From an uncultured Granulosicoccaceae bacterium (GTDB lineage: Bacteria; Pseudomonadota; Gammaproteobacteria; Granulosicoccales; Granulosicoccaceae), in NCBI GenBank assembly GCA_938035125.1, contig CALHNS010000031.1, forward strand, positions 1 to 50,044: a stretch of 50,044 nt of DNA, read 5' to 3'. Position 1 is the first letter of the stretch. Every line of letters starts with the position of its first letter. Under the pieces are notes generated by a model. That model searched no databases. It saw only the letters and a list, made by a program, of their open reading frames with translations, and had not been told where the DNA came from. Made by a program: the position numbers and the translations under genes. Positions 17,299 through 26,564 of this stretch are shown here, piece by piece.

Positions 17299-19788
17299 TT
17301 ACTTAGCAGCAGCTTCTGCTAGTGGGTTTTCAATGTACGACCCCAGATGATCCTTGGTGGTACCTGCATGCAGCTGCTCATTCGGAAAATCATCTACCAT
17401 AACAACCGCGTGCGTTGCTTTGGCGGCCACCGCCACAAGCGTAACCTCTTCAGCGGTAATAATGCCTTCACCCGCCAGGCTTTGTAACCAAGCTTCGTAG
17501 GTGACCCCATAGGGCTGCTTCTTGCGAGAATCTTTAATCTTTCGCTCGGCATCGGCTGCGGCCATGACACAATCTAAAGCGTATTCAATAGCGCCAGTGG
17601 CATCGCCAGGGTCACGTGTGATATACAACCCTTCGGTTAAGCGATCACGCGCTTCGGAAGGCTGCATAAGCACTCTTGCACAAGCCTGAGTTAACTTATC
17701 GTTTGGCGTGCGGTATCGACGCCCTAATGGGAATACGATGCCGCGTAAAATCAAGCCAATCGGTGTTGACGGGAAGTTACGTAAAATTTGATCTAACGCC
17801 ACTTGCGTTTGGAACAAGCAGTAACGCACCGACCATTCCATAAGCTCTTGGTCTTCCTTCGGCGCACCCGTATCTTCAAAGCGTTTTAATACCGCTGATG
17901 CCATGTACATATGAATCAAGCCATCGGCAAACCGACCAGAAAGCATTTCTTTACGCTTTAAGCCACCGCCAAGGAACAACATGGCAAAGTCAGCTAGAAA
18001 CGAATAAGCCGCACTCATTCTAGTTAACCGTCGATAGTACTTCGCGTTAGGCCCTGAAATGGGTGCTTTAACTAGTCGCCCTTTGGTTAAACCGTGCAAC
18101 ACAGAACGTGCACCGTTTTGTATGGCATAGCCAATATGACCGCGTAAGGCTTCATCAAAATTCTCCAACGCTTCCTGCCGGTTCGGCAATGACGCACTTT
18201 GAATTTCCTTTATCAACCAAGGGTGGCAACGCAAAGCGCCTTGACCAAACACGATCATGCTACGCGTTAATATATTCGCACCCTCTACCGTGATCCCAAC
18301 AGGGATACCCTGATAAGCACGACCAAGGAAGTTACTGGGCCCAAGACAAATGCCTTTTCCGCCGATAATGTCCATACCATCGTTAACAACGGTGCGCATG
18401 CTCTCGGTATTGAAGTGTTTCAAAATGGCAGACACAACAGAGGGCTTTTCACCATTATCTAACGCTGCGCACGTTAACCTGCGCCCTGCATCCATGGTGT
18501 ACGTTAAGCCAGCGGTTCGCCCCAGAACTTCTTCAATGCCTTCAAAACGCCCGATAGGCAGGTTGAACTGGCGACGCACTCGTGAATAACCACCCACGAA
18601 ACGCGAACAGGCTTTGCCTGCAGCCACACCCGATGATGGCAAAGAAATTCCACGACCAACGGATAAGGATTCCATCAGCATACGCCAGCCTTGCCCAAGC
18701 ATCTCTTCACCACCAATGATCCATTCCATTGGAATGAACACATCGTTACCGCTGTTGGGGCCATTCATAAAGGCTTGGTTTAACGGCATATGACGACGGC
18801 CAATGTTTACACCTTCGGTGTCGGTTGGGATGAGCGCACACGTAATGCCTAAGTCTTCTACATCACCCATCAAACCATCAGGGTCATAAGCTTTGAACGC
18901 CAAACCGAGTAAGGTGGCGATGGGGCCAAGCGTGATGTAACGCTTTTCCCATGTAACGCGTAAACCCAGCACTTCTTTGCCGTTGTGCTGACCTTTGCAC
19001 ACGATGCCGTAATCAGGCATGGCGCCCGCATCAGAACCTGCGCTAGGGCCTGTTAGAGCAAAGCAAGGAATCTCATCACCTTTGGCTAAACGCGGCAAGT
19101 AATAGTTTTTTTGTTCATCAGTGCCGTAGTGCAGCAGTAGCTCACCTGGGCCTAAAGAATTGGGCACCATGACACATACCCCGCCTGAGACGCTGCGCGC
19201 AGACAGTTTGGTAACCACCTCAGAGTGCGCCATGGCAGAAAAGCCTAAGCCGCCGTATTCTTTGGGAATCACCATACCCAAAAATAAATGCTTTTTGATG
19301 TGATCCCAAGCAGGCTTGGGTAGGTTGTTGTGTTCGTAGGTGATTTCCCAATCGTTCATCATGGCGCACAGCTCTTCAACAGGGCCATCGCAAAACGCTT
19401 GTTCTTCTTCGCTGAGTTTTGCTTCAGGGTAATCCAGTAACTCTTTCCAATTCGGGTTACCTTGGAAGAGCTCGGCATCCCACCAAACGGTGCCTGCTTC
19501 TATCGCTTCACGCTCGGTATTCGACATGGGTGGTAACACCTTTCGAACGTAATTGAGCATGGGGGAGCTGACCAATTTCATGCGCAAATCTCGCACATTG
19601 AAAATGACCGCAGCTGCGATAAAAAGCAGCACCAGCAGTACCGCAAAAAAGCCGCCCAGATAACCGAACATCATGGCGCCTAATAATATGATGGCACCCA
19701 CCACGGTGGATACGATCAAGCTGGGTGAAAAAGTGGCCAGAGCAAACGTAACCCCTGCCAGTACCAATAACCAAAAAACGAATCCCAT
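17299..19788 (-). CDS. fadE: Membrane-associated acyl-CoA dehydrogenase FadE
   Basis: An 829-residue protein, close to E. coli FadE (814). The N-terminus carries hydrophobic segments at about residues 2-65. An acyl-CoA dehydrogenase core follows, with VIPKEYGGLGFSAMAHSEVV, FALTGPSAGSDAGAMPD and GRGISLPSS, then a C-terminal extension typical of the FadE/AidB-like large subgroup. It catalyses the first step of fatty-acid beta-oxidation (acyl-CoA to trans-2-enoyl-CoA, FAD-dependent). AGGAT precedes ATG 19788. It converges on the fadL operon, so fatty-acid release, uptake and oxidation are encoded side by side. A weaker hairpin (AAGTAAG 17272-17278 with CTTACTT 17298-17304) overlaps its stop. Confidence 0.95.
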   Translation of the reverse strand: MGFVFWLLVLAGVTFALATFSPSLIVSTVVGAIILLGAMMFGYLGGFFAVLLVLLFIAAAVIFNVRDLRMKLVSSPMLNYVRKVLPPMSNTEREAIEAGTVWWDAELFQGNPNWKELLDYPEAKLSEEEQAFCDGPVEELCAMMNDWEITYEHNNLPKPAWDHIKKHLFLGMVIPKEYGGLGFSAMAHSEVVTKLSARSVSGGVCVMVPNSLGPGELLLHYGTDEQKNYYLPRLAKGDEIPCFALTGPSAGSDAGAMPDYGIVCKGQHNGKEVLGLRVTWEKRYITLGPIATLLGLAFKAYDPDGLMGDVEDLGITCALIPTDTEGVNIGRRHMPLNQAFMNGPNSGNDVFIPMEWIIGGEEMLGQGWRMLMESLSVGRGISLPSSGVAAGKACSRFVGGYSRVRRQFNLPIGRFEGIEEVLGRTAGLTYTMDAGRRLTCAALDNGEKPSVVSAILKHFNTESMRTVVNDGMDIIGGKGICLGPSNFLGRAYQGIPVGITVEGANILTRSMIVFGQGALRCHPWLIKEIQSASLPNRQEALENFDEALRGHIGYAIQNGARSVLHGLTKGRLVKAPISGPNAKYYRRLTRMSAAYSFLADFAMLFLGGGLKRKEMLSGRFADGLIHMYMASAVLKRFEDTGAPKEDQELMEWSVRYCLFQTQVALDQILRNFPSTPIGLILRGIVFPLGRRYRTPNDKLTQACARVLMQPSEARDRLTEGLYITRDPGDATGAIEYALDCVMAAADAERKIKDSRKKQPYGVTYEAWLQSLAGEGIITAEEVTLVAVAAKATHAVVMVDDFPNEQLHAGTTKDHLGSYIENPLAEAAAK

Positions 19789-20087
19789 CGAGACATCCTA
19801 TAGTGTTGTAACGTGCCGTACCGTGAGAGTACGTAGCGCGAAAGCGTCAGTTGATGCGGGTAATTCACGCAATCGATGCACCATTTCGCACCGATAAGCC
19901 CCATGAAAATACCCAACTCCACCACAGTTTAAGGCAGTAACAGCTGCAAGCGGTTCCTTATTACAAACGAATGGCATCAATACTTAGAAATTGAGGCAAC
20001 AATGTGCCGCGCCAAGCCACTGGCACCGGTTCGGATTCAGCTATAGTCTATGGCTCACCACTCATTTTGTTCTGTGCAGGAGTTGCC
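19789..20087. other. Divergent intergenic region fadE / folE
   Basis: This 299-bp stretch must contain promoters for leftward fadE and rightward folE. A short hairpin (CGTAC 19817-19821 with GTACG 19829-19833) and a TATAGT hexamer at about 20042-20047 are visible, but no convincing full promoter. A GTG frame beginning at 20004 runs into folE but lacks a ribosome-binding site and conserved residues. Confidence 0.4.
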
Positions 20088-20639
20088 ATGTCATCCATGG
20101 AAGAAGCCTATGTTTCGATATTAAAAGGTATAGGCGAAGACTTAGAGCGCGATGGCTTAGTCGATACGCCTAAACGCGCGGCCAAAGCCATGGCGTTTCT
20201 TACCCACGGCTACCAGCAAACACTGGAAGAGGTGTTAAATGGGGCGGTTTTTGAAAGCGACAGCGAAGAGATGGTGATTGTTCGGGATATCGAACTGTAT
20301 TCCATGTGCGAGCACCATGTGCTTCCCTTCATTGGCAAAGCTCACGTTGCGTACCTACCCACTGGGAAGGTTATTGGATTATCTAAAATTGCGCGCATCG
20401 TTGATATGTACGCCAGACGGCTACAAATTCAGGAAAACCTTACCCAACAAATTGCCCAAGCCATCAGTGACGTTACCGGTGGGCTGGGGGTTGGCGTTGT
20501 GATCGAGGCGCAACACATGTGCATGATGATGCGAGGCGTGCAGAAACAGAATTCCATGATGACTACATCAGCCATGCAAGGCACTTTTCGCTCAGACATC
20601 AATACTCGAAATGAATTTTTGCAGCTGATTCGCGGTTAA
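20088..20639 (+). CDS. folE: GTP cyclohydrolase I
   Basis: A 183-residue GTP cyclohydrolase I, which converts GTP to 7,8-dihydroneopterin triphosphate at the head of folate synthesis. Zinc and catalytic residues are in [10 protein letters not shown] (C74, H76, H77) and HMCMMMRG (C145). The C-terminal [14 protein letters not shown] is a family signature. The start at ATG 20088 has AGGAG at 20078-20082 with 5-bp spacing. The length is that of the short bacterial form. It appears monocistronic; the downstream ABC gene is on the opposite strand. Confidence 0.96.
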   Translation: MSSMEEAYVSILKGIGEDLERDGLVDTPKRAAKAMAFLTHGYQQTLEEVLNGAVFESDSEEMVIVRDIELYSMCEHHVLPFIGKAHVAYLPTGKVIGLSKIARIVDMYARRLQIQENLTQQIAQAISDVTGGLGVGVVIEAQHMCMMMRGVQKQNSMMTTSAMQGTFRSDINTRNEFLQLIRG

Positions 20640-20704
20640 TAGCCCTTTTGCACTGAGATTACTAAGGGTTTAAGGCAAAGCGAATAAAACATGGGGCAGC
20701 TTTG

Positions 20705-22501
20705 CTACTTCAGAACCTCTTCTTTAGCTTCTTGTTGCATGGACCACAGCTTGGCGTACAAACCCTCATCAGCTAATAGGCTGTGGTGATTGCCGCGTTC
20801 CACAATCTGCCCATCTTCCAGCACAAGAATTTGATCGGCATCCACAATCGTGGACAGCCGATGCGCGATAACCAGTGAAGTGGCACGCTCGGCTGCTGCG
20901 TTCAGTCCATCCAGTATGGCTTTTTCAGTTTGCGTATCCAAGCTTGACGTCGCTTCATCAAACACGATAATAGGCGGCGCTTTTAACATGACGCGAGCGA
21001 TTGCCACCCGTTGCTTCTCGCCACCGGAGAGTTTTAATCCGCGCTCGCCCACAATGGTGTCATAGCCTTCTGGTAGTTGAGCAATGAAGTGATCAAGATT
21101 TGCAGCGCGCGCAGCCTCTTCCATATCATCGGTATTGGCCTCGTTGTTGGCATACAGTAAGTTGTATTGCAACGACTCATTGAACATTACCGTATCTTGT
21201 GGCACCACGCCTAGCTGAGAGCGAAGGCTTGCTTGCGTGCAGTTTCTAACGTCCACACCGTCTACTTGAATGCTGCCACTGTCCACATCATAAAAACGAA
21301 ACAATAACCGTGACAAGGTGGATTTACCCGACCCAGAAGGCCCTACGACCGCAACTTTTTCACCTGGCTTAACGGTAAAACTAACCCCTTTCAAGATGGG
21401 CCGTTCAGGTAAATAAGCAAAGTGCACATCGTTAAATTCAATGCCTGCCTGTTGAATGACTAACGGCTGAGCATCGGGTTTATCTTGTATTTCAGGTGTT
21501 TTTTCCAATAGCTTAATGATGAGATCCATATCGGCCAGTGCGTATTGCAAACCGCGATACACCACACCCAAGGCATTCAATGGCACAAACAGCTGTAGCA
21601 TTAACGCATTGATAAGCACGATGTCGCCAAGCGTTATGGTATCGGTAGTGACCTCTTTCGCTGCAATCATCATGATAATGGTAACGCCGATGGTAACGAT
21701 GGCCGTTTGTCCAAAGTTCAAGGTAGACATGGTGACTTGGCTTTTCACACCTGCATCAGACCAATCACTTAAATAACCCTCGTAAGCTTTTTGTTCTAAA
21801 GGCTCATTATTAAAATACTTCACTGTTTCGTAGTTTAATAAACTGTCCACCGCACGCCCATTAGCTTGGCTTTCTAGGCGATTCATTTCGTGGCGAAATT
21901 GCATTCGCCAACCAGAAAATAACAAGGTGAATGCGACATACACCGCCACGGTGACGCCAACCACAATGGTGTACTGAACGCCATAACCTCCAAACAAAAT
22001 CACCGCCACCAATAAAAATTCTGCAATCGTAGGCACGATGTTAAAGACCAATAAATTCACAATAGAACTTAACGAATTGGTTCCGCGGCTTAAGTCACTG
22101 GAAATACTGCCCGTGCGCCGCTCTAAGTGATAAGCCAACGACAAGTGATGCAACTTGGCTAGCACACTGGTAGATAAACGGTGCATAGCACGGTAGCGCA
22201 CCCTAGCAAATAAGGAATCTCGCAACTCCTTAAAGGCAGCGCTGGCAATACGCAGCGCACCGTAAGCGGCCACAAAACCAATCGCGACAGTTAGAATTTT
22301 TTGTTCATTGGTGTCAGCATCAAGGGTGTTAATGATTTCTTTCAACACCAATGGCACAGCAACCGTTGCCAACTTGGCCAACAATAAAAACCCTAAGGCA
22401 ATTAATACACGCCCACGGTATTCCCATAAGTATGTACTGAGTTTTCTTAGGTTTTGTAAGTCACGGCGATTGCTGTGTGGGGCTTCTAACCTACGGTACA
22501 T
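20705..22501 (-). CDS. ATM1-type ABC exporter (fused permease and ATPase)
   Basis: A 598-residue half-transporter. Six predicted membrane helices span about residues 30-300. The nucleotide-binding domain has Walker A GPSGSGKST, signature LSGGEKQR and Walker B IIVFDEATSSLD. The sequence SLAYHLERRTGSISSDLSRG is typical of the ATM1/HMT1 group, which exports glutathione-linked metal or sulfur compounds. The start at ATG 22501 lies 11 bp inside the 3' end of dusA, so the two may be co-transcribed. An upstream TTG at 22558 would overlap dusA further and is less likely. The ligand is inferred only from the family. Confidence 0.88.
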   Translation of the reverse strand: MYRRLEAPHSNRRDLQNLRKLSTYLWEYRGRVLIALGFLLLAKLATVAVPLVLKEIINTLDADTNEQKILTVAIGFVAAYGALRIASAAFKELRDSLFARVRYRAMHRLSTSVLAKLHHLSLAYHLERRTGSISSDLSRGTNSLSSIVNLLVFNIVPTIAEFLLVAVILFGGYGVQYTIVVGVTVAVYVAFTLLFSGWRMQFRHEMNRLESQANGRAVDSLLNYETVKYFNNEPLEQKAYEGYLSDWSDAGVKSQVTMSTLNFGQTAIVTIGVTIIMMIAAKEVTTDTITLGDIVLINALMLQLFVPLNALGVVYRGLQYALADMDLIIKLLEKTPEIQDKPDAQPLVIQQAGIEFNDVHFAYLPERPILKGVSFTVKPGEKVAVVGPSGSGKSTLSRLLFRFYDVDSGSIQVDGVDVRNCTQASLRSQLGVVPQDTVMFNESLQYNLLYANNEANTDDMEEAARAANLDHFIAQLPEGYDTIVGERGLKLSGGEKQRVAIARVMLKAPPIIVFDEATSSLDTQTEKAILDGLNAAAERATSLVIAHRLSTIVDADQILVLEDGQIVERGNHHSLLADEGLYAKLWSMQQEAKEEVLK

Positions 22502-23537
22502 GTCGTTGCTCAGTTTCGGGACAGCCCAATGGTGTTGAACTGGCAGGTGACAACACAAAATTCAGCGCTTGCTCAACCAAAGTAATGGCATCGGTTGCTT
22601 TCGATGCGTTTTCACTTAAATGACGACGCCACAACCGAGCGCCCGGTACACCTTGATATAACGCAACCACATGCCGGCTCATGGCATTGATACGAACACC
22701 CGACTCGTATTGGTTTTGCATGTAGCGAGCGTAATCACGAGCAATGCCTGCCAAGGTGTTTACCGTATCTTGATGGCTGGGCCGCTCAAACGGGGTGTTA
22801 TAAATTTTCTCATCGGCGTGCAGTAACACCGCTGGGTTGTAATACGCCTCTCGCCCTATCATCACGCCATCGGCTTTTTCTAAGTGTTCAAGTGTTTCAT
22901 CCAGCGTTTTTATACCGCCGTTGATATCTATTCTTAAGCTTGGAAATTCTTGTTTTAAGCGATAGACATACTCATATCGAAGCGGTGGGATGGATCGATT
23001 CTCTCTGGGGCTTAAGCCATCCAGCCACGCTTTTCGGGCATGAACGATAAAGTGCGTGCAGCCTTTCGAGGCAACGGTATCCACAAACCCTTTTAATGCA
23101 TCGTAGCTGTCGTCACGATCGATGCCTAAGCGGCATTTCACGGTAACGGGTATAGATACCGAGGCTTGCATGGCTTGAACGCATTCCCCCACCAGTTCAG
23201 GCTCTGCCATCAGGCAAGCGCCAAAACGGCCCGACTTTACCCGATCGCTGGGGCAACCCACGTTCATATTGATGGCGTCGTAATTCCAGGCCTCGCCCAC
23301 ACTGGCACTTTCTGCCATGGCCACAGGATCTGACCCACCTAATTGCAACACCACGGGGTTATCGCCTGCGTCTTTACCCAGTAGGTACTCTTTGTCGCCA
23401 TTTAACACAGCGCCCGTGGTGAGCATTTCAGTGTACAAAACAGCGCACCGACTCAGCCGCCGCGCCAGATAACGATAATGGCGATCAGTCAGCTCCATCA
23501 TGGGGGCTATGGATAATCGATTGGCGGTGTCGCGCAT
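22491..23537 (-). CDS. dusA: tRNA-dihydrouridine(20/20a) synthase DusA
   Basis: A 348-residue flavoenzyme that reduces uridines in the tRNA D-loop. The N-terminus LSIAPMMELTDRHYRYLARR is the DusA FMN-binding start. Catalytic Cys95 is in NMNVGCPSDRV, and VHARKAWLDGLSPRENR is the DusA-specific loop. The frame extends up to 23681, but the conserved protein begins at ATG 23537, which is preferred. Its 3' end overlaps the start of the ABC exporter. It is divergent from frmA. Confidence 0.95.
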   Translation of the reverse strand: MRDTANRLSIAPMMELTDRHYRYLARRLSRCAVLYTEMLTTGAVLNGDKEYLLGKDAGDNPVVLQLGGSDPVAMAESASVGEAWNYDAINMNVGCPSDRVKSGRFGACLMAEPELVGECVQAMQASVSIPVTVKCRLGIDRDDSYDALKGFVDTVASKGCTHFIVHARKAWLDGLSPRENRSIPPLRYEYVYRLKQEFPSLRIDINGGIKTLDETLEHLEKADGVMIGREAYYNPAVLLHADEKIYNTPFERPSHQDTVNTLAGIARDYARYMQNQYESGVRINAMSRHVVALYQGVPGARLWRRHLSENASKATDAITLVEQALNFVLSPASSTPLGCPETEQRHVP

Positions 23538-23574
23538 CGTTGTATTGTACGCCCACCAATGCGGTAGTATCGGC

Positions 23575-23598
23575 ACAGGCCTCTTGTTTGAGGTCTGT
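23575..23598. promoter_or_regulatory. Imperfect inverted repeat between dusA and frmA
   Basis: acaggcctc (23575-23583) and gaggtctgt (23590-23598) match as reverse complements at 8 of 9 positions, around a 6-nt centre. It lies 72-95 bp upstream of frmA in a divergent promoter region, so it could be an operator for the formaldehyde genes or a leader hairpin. No regulator gene is adjacent. Confidence 0.3.
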
Positions 23599-23669
23599 AT
23601 TGCGGGGCAATCGGGAATAGCCTGCCTCAGATCATTTTCAGTCGTAATTTTTGTGAGGACAGAACCAAC

Positions 23670-24779
23670 ATGAAAACTCAAGCAGCCGTGGCGTTCGGCG
23701 CCGGCAAGCCCCTAGAAATTGTGGAAGTGGATCTGGATGGGCCGAAGCCTGGTGAAGTGTTGGTGGAATTAAAAGCCACCGGAATCTGCCATACCGACGA
23801 GTTCACGCTTTCCGGCGCTGACCCAGAAGGTGCGTTCCCAACCATTCTGGGCCATGAAGGCGCAGGCATTGTGTTGGAGGTGGGCGAAGGGGTAACAAGC
23901 GTTGAACCTGGCGACCATGTCATTCCGTTATATACGCCTGAATGCCGTGAATGCGATTATTGCCTTCACCCCAAAACAAATTTGTGCCAAGCCGTGCGTG
24001 CCACTCAAGGCCAAGGCCTAATGCCCGATGGCACATCACGATTCTCTTATAAGGGCGAACGCCTGCTGCATTACATGGGCTGTTCAACCTTTGCTAATCA
24101 CACCGTGCTGCCAGAAATAGCGCTTGCTAAAGTTCGAAAAGATGCACCGTTCGATAAAATTTGTTACATCGGCTGCGGTGTTACCACAGGCGTAGGTGCG
24201 GTTATGTTCACCGCCAAAGCTGAACCCAATTGTGTGGGTGTGGTGTTCGGTTTGGGTGGCATCGGCTTAAACGTTATTCAAGGCTTAAAGCTGGTTGGTG
24301 CAAAACAAATCGTGGGTGTGGATTTAAACCCATCAAAAGCAGCGGTTGGAAAACAATTTGGCATGACAGACTTTGTCAATCCAGCTGATCATGGTGATCA
24401 ATTGGTTGATCACTTGGTGGAATTAACCGGTGGCGGCGCTGATTACTCATTTGAATGCATTGGTAACACTGACGTTATGCGTGCCGCACTTGAGTGCTGT
24501 CATAAAGGCTGGGGTGAAAGCATCATCATTGGTGTTGCTGCCGCGGGTAAAGAAATCTCTACTCGGCCTTTTCAATTGGTTACGGGTCGCTCATGGCGCG
24601 GTACCGCTTTCGGTGGTGCACGCGGCCGAACCGATGTGCCAAAAATTGTCGATATGTACATGGAAGGCCGAATTGATATCGACAGTTTAATTACCCACAA
24701 ACTAAAACTTGAAGACATCAACGAAGGCTTTGAATTAATGCACGCCGGTGAAAGCATTCGAAGCGTGGTGGAGTACTAA
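23670..24779 (+). CDS. frmA: S-(hydroxymethyl)glutathione dehydrogenase / class III alcohol dehydrogenase
   Basis: A 369-residue zinc alcohol dehydrogenase of class III (also called adhC). It oxidises the adduct of formaldehyde and glutathione to S-formylglutathione with NAD. The catalytic zinc residues are in GICHTDE (C40), GHEGAG (H62) and IGCGVTTG. The structural zinc Cys are C92, C95, C98 and C106. The nucleotide-binding GLGGIGLNVIQG is present. GAGGA lies before ATG 23670. It is followed after 4 bp by the formylglutathione hydrolase, giving the complete two-step formaldehyde pathway. Confidence 0.97.
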   Translation: MKTQAAVAFGAGKPLEIVEVDLDGPKPGEVLVELKATGICHTDEFTLSGADPEGAFPTILGHEGAGIVLEVGEGVTSVEPGDHVIPLYTPECRECDYCLHPKTNLCQAVRATQGQGLMPDGTSRFSYKGERLLHYMGCSTFANHTVLPEIALAKVRKDAPFDKICYIGCGVTTGVGAVMFTAKAEPNCVGVVFGLGGIGLNVIQGLKLVGAKQIVGVDLNPSKAAVGKQFGMTDFVNPADHGDQLVDHLVELTGGGADYSFECIGNTDVMRAALECCHKGWGESIIIGVAAAGKEISTRPFQLVTGRSWRGTAFGGARGRTDVPKIVDMYMEGRIDIDSLITHKLKLEDINEGFELMHAGESIRSVVEY

Positions 24780-24783
24780 ACCC

Positions 24784-25626
24784 ATGCCATTAAACACAGA
24801 ATCCAGCTGGGCTGTTGCCGGGGGCACGTTATCGGTGCACACGCACGATAGCAGCAGCGTGGGCGGCGAAATGCGCTTTGGCGTGTTCACCCCACCACAA
24901 GCAGCTAATGGCCCCGTGCCTGTGCTTTGGTATTTATCAGGGTTAACGTGTTCGTGGGCGAATGTGATGGAAAAATCCGGCATTCAACACGCCGCAGCTA
25001 AACACGGGCTGATGATCGTAGCGCCTGACACAAGCCCTCGTGGTGACAACGTAGCCGATGATGAAGCCTACGACTTAGGCCAAGGAGCAGGCTTTTATTT
25101 AACCGCCACTGAAAAGCCTTGGTCACCTCACTTTGCCATGGATAAATACGTGCGCGATGAATTGCCTGACCTTATCGGCGCAAAATTTAAGGCTGATTTA
25201 TCTCGTCAAGGCATCACAGGTCATTCTATGGGCGGCCACGGTGCGCTTACGCTGCATTTAAAAAACCCTAAACAATATCAATCGGTGTCCGCTTTTTCTC
25301 CCATTGCTTGCCCATCGGATGTGCCTTGGGGCCAAAAAGCATTTAAAGCCTATTTAGGTGCTGATGAAAGCACGTGGGCAAACTATGATGCAGCAAAACT
25401 AGTGGCAGCAAACCCAAGTGATGCAACCCTTTTAATTGACACTGGCGATGCCGATCAATTTTTAGATGAGCACCTAACACCGCAAGCGTTTATTGATGCG
25501 TGTAAAGCCGCTGGGCAAAACATCAATTACCGAATGCAACCCGGTTACGATCATTCTTATTACTTTGTTTCAAGCTTTATTGATGATCATGTAGCGCATC
25601 ATGCAGCTGTATTAAACGCTATTTGA
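24784..25626 (+). CDS. fghA: S-formylglutathione hydrolase
   Basis: A 280-residue esterase-D family serine hydrolase that releases formate and glutathione from S-formylglutathione. The nucleophile is S148 in GHSMGGHGAL. The oxyanion region YLSGLTCSWANVMEK and a C-terminal GYDHSYYF with the catalytic His are clear. ATG 24784 is preferred over an upstream in-frame start because it follows the frmA stop by 4 bp and matches the family N-terminus. The next gene starts directly after its stop codon (TGAATG). Confidence 0.96.
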   Translation: MPLNTESSWAVAGGTLSVHTHDSSSVGGEMRFGVFTPPQAANGPVPVLWYLSGLTCSWANVMEKSGIQHAAAKHGLMIVAPDTSPRGDNVADDEAYDLGQGAGFYLTATEKPWSPHFAMDKYVRDELPDLIGAKFKADLSRQGITGHSMGGHGALTLHLKNPKQYQSVSAFSPIACPSDVPWGQKAFKAYLGADESTWANYDAAKLVAANPSDATLLIDTGDADQFLDEHLTPQAFIDACKAAGQNINYRMQPGYDHSYYFVSSFIDDHVAHHAAVLNAI

Positions 25627-26112
25627 ATGAGTTTTACACTCTCCAACGAAGAGGCTCTCACCGCTCTTTACCCAGAACCATCGAAAAAAGCGCAACACAA
25701 ACGTATCCCTGAACTCACAGAAAAGTTAGCGCGCAAAGTGGCAGAATCGTCGCTGTGTGTGATTGCATCGATGGGCAATAATTCAGTGGATTGCTCACCG
25801 CGCGGGGATGCTCCAGGGCAACTCGTTAAAGTATTGGATGCTAAAACGATTGCCATACCCGATAGACCCGGCAGTCATCGTTTGGATACAGCAAAAAATA
25901 TTATTAATAACGGCAAAGTGTCGTTATGGTTTTTATCCACCGATTGGGCAGAATCAGTAAGGGTTAGTGGGGACGCACACATCAGTGTCGACCCCACCTT
26001 GCTCAATCAATTTATATTGAATGATGTACTGCCGGTTACCGTTATGGTGGTTACCATAAACGAGGTAGCCACCCATAACGACAGAGCCGTTAAACAAAGC
26101 GGGCTACTTTAG
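25627..26112 (+). CDS. PPOX-type flavoprotein (pyridoxamine 5'-phosphate oxidase family), short form
   Basis: A 161-residue protein with the split-barrel FMN-binding pattern: SSLCVIASMGNNSVDCSPRG, IAIPDRPGSHRLDT, and a GKVSLWFLS strand. It looks like the MSMEG_1061-type family. The C-terminal Cys/His-containing tail of typical members (about 190-200 residues) is missing or replaced by a short end. It starts directly after the fghA stop, so it is in the formaldehyde operon; a role there is unproven. Its stop overlaps that of the opposing rhodanese gene by 4 bp. The fold call is fairly sure, the reaction unknown. Confidence 0.75.
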   Translation: MSFTLSNEEALTALYPEPSKKAQHKRIPELTEKLARKVAESSLCVIASMGNNSVDCSPRGDAPGQLVKVLDAKTIAIPDRPGSHRLDTAKNIINNGKVSLWFLSTDWAESVRVSGDAHISVDPTLLNQFILNDVLPVTVMVVTINEVATHNDRAVKQSGLL

Positions 26113-26483
26113 CTTTCTGTAGCACCGCCTGCCTCTTTCCACCCATCAAAGCCACCAATGTTTTTCACCGATTGGTAACCCATGTCTTGCAATGTTTTCC
26201 CTGCCAATGCCGCTTGGCCACCAACAGCACAAACAACATAAACATCGGCATCTTTTTTCATCGCAGCGTTGTGCAGCGGTGAAGCATCATCAGCCATAAA
26301 TTCCAACATACCGCGAGGAATTCGTTGCGCGCCAGCGATGGTGCCCGTTTCCGCTAGTGCAGATGAATCACGTACATCAACAAATACCGCGTTGCTGGCA
26401 CCGTGTGCAGCAACGGCCTCTTCTGAACTGATGCGCGTAACGGTTGCGTTAGCTTCATCTAAATAGTCTTTTGATGTTTTCAT
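26109..26483 (-). CDS. Single-domain rhodanese-like sulfurtransferase
   Basis: A 124-residue rhodanese. The loop VVCAVGGQAALA holds catalytic Cys85, and FVDVRDSSALAETGTIAGAQRIPRG is the usual first half of the domain. It is cytoplasmic, with no signal peptide. AAGGAG precedes ATG 26483. It lies 81 bp downstream of the M20 gene on the same strand and may be co-transcribed with it. Such proteins carry persulfide sulfur; the acceptor is unknown. Confidence 0.9.
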   Translation of the reverse strand: MKTSKDYLDEANATVTRISSEEAVAAHGASNAVFVDVRDSSALAETGTIAGAQRIPRGMLEFMADDASPLHNAAMKKDADVYVVCAVGGQAALAGKTLQDMGYQSVKNIGGFDGWKEAGGATES

Positions 26484-26564
26484 GATGGTATGAACTCCTT
26501 AATGTTGTTTAAATACTGACTTTATAAAATTAGTGTCGAAGGTAATAGAGCGCTGTTTTTTTCA

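Noticed and set aside
20021-20047. Sigma-54-like TGGCAC upstream of folE
   Set aside because: The GC doublet required 10 bp after the GG is missing.
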